A stretch of 64,000 bases of DNA from Pseudoprevotella muciniphila (GTDB lineage: Bacteria; Bacteroidota; Bacteroidia; Bacteroidales; Bacteroidaceae): the NCBI RefSeq assembly GCF_003265305.2, contig NZ_CP033459.1, positions 930,001-994,000 on the forward strand. The letters run 5' to 3'. Made by a program: the position numbers and the translations under genes. Below the pieces are notes generated by a model. That model was given only the letters and a program-made list of their open reading frames with translations. It was not told where the DNA came from and did not search any database. Positions 60,893 to 64,000 of this stretch are shown here, piece by piece (position 1 is the first letter of the stretch; every line of letters begins with the position of its first letter).

Positions 60893-61918
60893 ATGAACTG
60901 GGAGGAATTCGAGAAGCACAAGCCATTTGCCGGCGAGAAGAAATCCTCGATGCTTCGCAGACGTGTAGGCCACGACTACGAGAGCCGCCGCATCTACCTC
61001 ATTACCATGACTACAGAGGGGCGCCGCCCGCTACTCGGCAAATTAGTGGGCAATGCCGATGCACCAAAAGGTTCTATTGATGCACCAAAGATAGTCTTAA
61101 CACCTCTTGGCGAGGAAGTGCGCTCCTGTTGGCTTTCCATAGAGAAGCACTATCCTGACATCCGCGTCCTCGCCACAACCATCATGCCTGACCACCTCCA
61201 TGGCATCCTTTTCGTAACACGAAAGATGGAGCAGCACCTCGGCATGGTCATCAAGGGCTTCAAAGCAGGCTGCAACAAAGCCTACCGCCGGTTGCAGAAT
61301 CCCCTGTCCCCTATGCTGCAACACTGTTGCAGCAAAGAAAACAGAGGGGATAGCCGCAGCCATGGCCTCCTCTGGAGCCGCAACTACAACGACCACATCC
61401 TGGAGGGGCGTGGAGAACTGAACCGGTGGTTCCAATACCTGCACGACAACCCGCGACGTCTGGCATTGCGGCGAGCCCACCCCGACTTCTTCCGCGTTGT
61501 CTTCGACATCAATATAGCCGGTCAGACCTATGCAGCCATAGGCAACCGCTTTCTCCTCTCCTACCCGGAAAAGCAGCAGGTGCAATGTTCCAGAAGCCTC
61601 ACCGATGAACAGATTGAAGACACCGTGAAGCAGATGCTGGCAAAAGCCCGTCGCGGCGCAGTGCTCGTATCGCCTGCCATTTCCAAGGGCGAGCAAGCCG
61701 TTATGCGAGCCGCGCTCGAAGCACACCTGCCACTCATCTTTCTCACACCATGGGGGTTCAACACTTTCAGCCGACCTGACCATCAATACTATGCTGCCTG
61801 CGCCGAAGGGCATTTCCTTATCCTTGCACCATGGCCTCACGAAAACCGCCGTATTCCGCTCTCACGCGAAATGTGCCTGACACTGAATGCCATGACCGCC
61901 ATCATCTGCCAACAATAA
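60893..61918 (+). CDS. HUH (Y1) transposase with an extra C-terminal domain
   Basis: This 341-residue protein has a Y1 transposase domain over about residues 25-200: SRRIYLITMTTEGRRPLLG, the HUH motif H101/H103 (MPDHLHGILF) and a likely nucleophile Y182 (WFQYLHDNPRR). A C-terminal domain of about 115 residues follows (GAVLVSPAISKGEQAVMRAA, then LIFLTPWGFN and ILAPWPHENR). It reads like a Rossmann-type SLOG/DprA-related nucleotide-binding fold, which is inference from pattern only. Residues about 137-149 are coded by a second copy of the upstream hairpin repeat. The start at 60893 is the first ATG after the CotH stop; the frame is open farther upstream inside CotH. Confidence 0.83.
   Translation: MNWEEFEKHKPFAGEKKSSMLRRRVGHDYESRRIYLITMTTEGRRPLLGKLVGNADAPKGSIDAPKIVLTPLGEEVRSCWLSIEKHYPDIRVLATTIMPDHLHGILFVTRKMEQHLGMVIKGFKAGCNKAYRRLQNPLSPMLQHCCSKENRGDSRSHGLLWSRNYNDHILEGRGELNRWFQYLHDNPRRLALRRAHPDFFRVVFDINIAGQTYAAIGNRFLLSYPEKQQVQCSRSLTDEQIEDTVKQMLAKARRGAVLVSPAISKGEQAVMRAALEAHLPLIFLTPWGFNTFSRPDHQYYAACAEGHFLILAPWPHENRRIPLSREMCLTLNAMTAIICQQ
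61303..61339. repeat. Hairpin repeat inside the HUH transposase gene
   Basis: The sequence matches 60823-60859 at all but two positions (CCTATGCTGCAACACTGTTG instead of CCTTTGCTGCAACACTCTTG) and forms TGCTGCAAC/GTTGCAGCA. It is read in frame as PLSPMLQHCCSKE. Outer CCCCTGT and ACAGAGGGG can extend the stem. Confidence 0.85.
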
Positions 61919-62020
61919 TATCATTTTTAAGATGCAGTTTGCATTTGTGACAGATGAAAAAATGAATCTAATATCCGTCCGATTTTAAACTCAAAAAACA
62001 CACATACGGGATTTTTTCAG

Positions 62021-62028
62021 TATTTTTG
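62021..62028 (+). promoter_or_regulatory. dxs promoter, -7 box
   Basis: TATTTTTG matches TAnnTTTG, 81 bp before the dxs ATG. The intervening leader holds nothing else that I recognise. Confidence 0.6.
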
Positions 62029-62109
62029 CCTTTTGAAATTGGGTTATTGCGCCTTTTGCACAAATCTGCCGATTGGGACAAATAAATCGGTTTGACCCAC
62101 ACAACAGTT

Positions 62110-64000
62110 ATGGAACTGAAAATTTTACCGAACATCAACACGCCTGAAGACCTCCGCCAACTGCCAGAGGAGCAACTTTCTGCGCTCTGCGAAGAACTGC
62201 GGTCGGACATTGTCAGTGAACTCTCTGTCAATCCCGGACACTTGGCGTCGAGCCTCGGTGTGATAGAACTCACCGTGGCCCTGCACTATGTGTTCAGCAC
62301 GCCCTACGACCGCATCGTGTGGGACGTGGGGCATCAGGCATACGCCCACAAAATCCTCACCGGACGCCGCGACCTTTTCAAGACAAACCGCAAGTTTGGC
62401 GGGCTGCGCCCTTTCCCCTCGCCCGATGAGAGCGAGTACGACACGTTTGCCTGCGGTCATGCCAGCAACTCCATCTCGGCTGCGCTCGGCATGTCGGTGG
62501 CTGCCATGCAGAAGAAGGAAGAAGACAGGCACATCGTGGCTGTCATCGGCGATGGTGCCATGAGTGGCGGTCTGGCTTTCGAGGGACTGAACAATGCCTC
62601 CGACAAGCCCAATAACATGCTCATCATCCTCAACGACAACAACATGAGCATCGACCAGAGTGTGGGCGGCATGAAACAATACTTGCTTAATCTCCACACC
62701 AGCAGTACCTACAACCGCCTGCGCTTCCGTGCAGCGCGCACACTGCAGAAGTGGGGCATCATCGATGAAAACCGTCGCAGAACCATCCTTCGCTTCAACA
62801 ATGCCATGAAATCCCTCATCACCCGTCAGAAGAACATTTTTGAGGGCATGGACATCCGCTATTTCGGACCCATGGATGGCCACGACATCAAGCAACTGGT
62901 GCGTGTGCTGAAGGAAATAAAGGACATGAAAGGGCCGAAGTTGCTCCACATCAAGACCACAAAAGGTAAGGGCTATCAACCTGCCGAAGAAGAAGCCACC
63001 ATCTGGCACGCACCAGGCAAATTCGATGCCGAAACGGGTGAGCGCAAGGTGGATGAAACACCGAAGCCTCCAAAGTTTCAGGACGTGTTTGGTGAGACCA
63101 TTCTCGAACTGGCACGTCGCAACCCGCGCATCGTGGGCATCACACCTGCCATGCCCACTGGTTGCTCGCTGAGTCTGATGATGAAAGAAATGCCCGAGCG
63201 CACCTACGATGTGGGCATAGCCGAAGGACATGCAGCCACCTTTGCCGGCGGACTCGCCAAAGAAGGCATGCAGCCCTTCTGCAACATCTATTCCGCCTTC
63301 TCGCAGCGCGCCTACGACAACATCATTCACGATGTGGCGCTCCTCGACCTGCCCGTCGTGTTCTGTCTTGACCGCGCCGGACTTGTGGGCGAAGACGGTC
63401 CGACCCATCACGGCGCATTCGACCTCGCTGCCCTGCGCCCCATACCCAACGTAACCATCGCCTCGCCCTACGACGAGCACGAACTGCGACGGCTGATGTA
63501 CACCGCGCAACTGCCCGGCAAGGGCACTTTCGTGATTCGCTATCCTCGCGGGCGCGGCGAACTGCTCGACTGGCAATGTCCGCTCGAAGAAGTGCCCGTA
63601 GGCAAGGGGCGCACCATCAAGGAAGGCACCGACCTCGCCGTCATCTCGCTCGGACCCATCGGAAAGGACGCAACGAGAGCCATTGCAGAGGCAGAGCGCA
63701 CACTCGGGTGCAGCATAGCCCACTATGACCTGCGCTTCCTCAAACCAATAGACGAGGAAATGCTTAGCGAAATAGGTAGCAAATTCAGCAAAGTCATCAC
63801 CATTGAGGACGGTGTGAAAGCAGGAGGAATGGGTAGCGCTGTGCTCGAATACTTCAGCGACAAAGGCACAGTGCCGCACCTCGTGCGCCTCGGACTGCCC
63901 GACTCGTTTGTACCTCACGGCAGTGTGGCAGAAGAGCGTCGGCTCGTGGGACTCGACAACGATAGCATCGTTCAGACCATCTCCTCTTTGCTCAAAGCAT
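62110..64000 (+). CDS. dxs: 1-deoxy-D-xylulose-5-phosphate synthase, C-terminus cut by the window edge
   Basis: The frame runs from ATG at 62110 off the right edge, giving 630 residues of an enzyme that is usually 630-650 long, so only the last few residues are missing. Dxs condenses pyruvate with glyceraldehyde-3-phosphate using thiamine diphosphate, the first step of the non-mevalonate isoprenoid route. Visible motifs are [35 protein letters not shown], the thiamine-binding [16 protein letters not shown] with NDNNMSI, and the transketolase second half (PMDGHD, then [19 protein letters not shown] with D and H for substrate). It is a stand-alone gene with its own promoter. Confidence 0.97.
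   Translation, partial: MELKILPNINTPEDLRQLPEEQLSALCEELRSDIVSELSVNPGHLASSLGVIELTVALHYVFSTPYDRIVWDVGHQAYAHKILTGRRDLFKTNRKFGGLRPFPSPDESEYDTFACGHASNSISAALGMSVAAMQKKEEDRHIVAVIGDGAMSGGLAFEGLNNASDKPNNMLIILNDNNMSIDQSVGGMKQYLLNLHTSSTYNRLRFRAARTLQKWGIIDENRRRTILRFNNAMKSLITRQKNIFEGMDIRYFGPMDGHDIKQLVRVLKEIKDMKGPKLLHIKTTKGKGYQPAEEEATIWHAPGKFDAETGERKVDETPKPPKFQDVFGETILELARRNPRIVGITPAMPTGCSLSLMMKEMPERTYDVGIAEGHAATFAGGLAKEGMQPFCNIYSAFSQRAYDNIIHDVALLDLPVVFCLDRAGLVGEDGPTHHGAFDLAALRPIPNVTIASPYDEHELRRLMYTAQLPGKGTFVIRYPRGRGELLDWQCPLEEVPVGKGRTIKEGTDLAVISLGPIGKDATRAIAEAERTLGCSIAHYDLRFLKPIDEEMLSEIGSKFSKVITIEDGVKAGGMGSAVLEYFSDKGTVPHLVRLGLPDSFVPHGSVAEERRLVGLDNDSIVQTISSLLKA

Overview
The window reads as chromosomal DNA of a member of the phylum Bacteroidota, order Bacteroidales, probably a gut or oral Prevotella-like lineage. 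The basis is: many promoters with the Bacteroidota -7 box TAnnTTTG; a fused MurF-alanine racemase; the lineage proteins DUF3276 (Pur-alpha-like), DUF5606, GSCFA and the long L25/Ctc; a carboxynorspermidine dehydrogenase; and secreted proteins with short C-terminal sorting-like tails. The genus cannot be fixed from the sequence alone. No tRNA, rRNA, CRISPR array or phage genes were seen.

Layout. 1-6.6 kb (mostly minus strand): a cut-off secreted protein, a PafA-like alkaline phosphatase, a REP-associated tyrosine transposase (RAYT) between repeat arrays, then the conserved S4-domain / pth / rplY block and DUF3276. 6.7-12.3 kb (plus): nusB, yajC, ybbR-like, coaE, DUF5606, carboxynorspermidine dehydrogenase. 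12.5-20.6 kb: GSCFA protein, a second RAYT with its own repeat arrays, murF-alr, PAP2 phosphatase, DUF4738 lipoprotein, GH5 glucanase. 21-30.7 kb: glycosyltransferase, recA, GxxExxY protein, Sel1 protein, a DUF6020-glycosyltransferase fusion and a secreted endonuclease/phosphatase, with a MITE copy on each side in opposite orientation. 30.8-46.3 kb: two stand-alone DUF772 proteins (the N-terminal part of a transposase), pepT, an M64 peptidase, a KefB-type antiporter, an AAA/DUF4143 ATPase, a GH85 endoglycosidase and a histidine-decarboxylase-like enzyme that carries a signal peptide. 46.4-53.4 kb (minus): OmpA lipoprotein and a TolC / HlyD / two-permease export operon. 53.5-64 kb (plus): HD protein, Sel1 protein, DUF1016 nuclease, M15-like protein, secreted tyrosine phosphatase, CotH lipoprotein, a third HUH transposase with an unrecognised C-terminal domain, and dxs running to within a few codons of its expected end.

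The striking feature is the intergenic DNA. At least five repeat families fill the gaps: (R1) long inverted repeats built from GAAGTTAAC units; (R2) inverted repeats built from AAATC/GATTT units; (R3) 66-84 bp REP-like units arrayed in opposite orientation on the two sides of two RAYT genes; two MITE families with clear terminal inverted repeats and target duplications; and short TATAGAAG and TCCGGATTTTCC repeats. R1, R2 and the first R3 array share the 9-mer GCGAAGCGA although they are otherwise unrelated. The third HUH transposase has its candidate hairpin both just upstream and in frame inside its own reading frame. Together these make the window a candidate for a multi-family REP/RAYT-like system in Bacteroidota.
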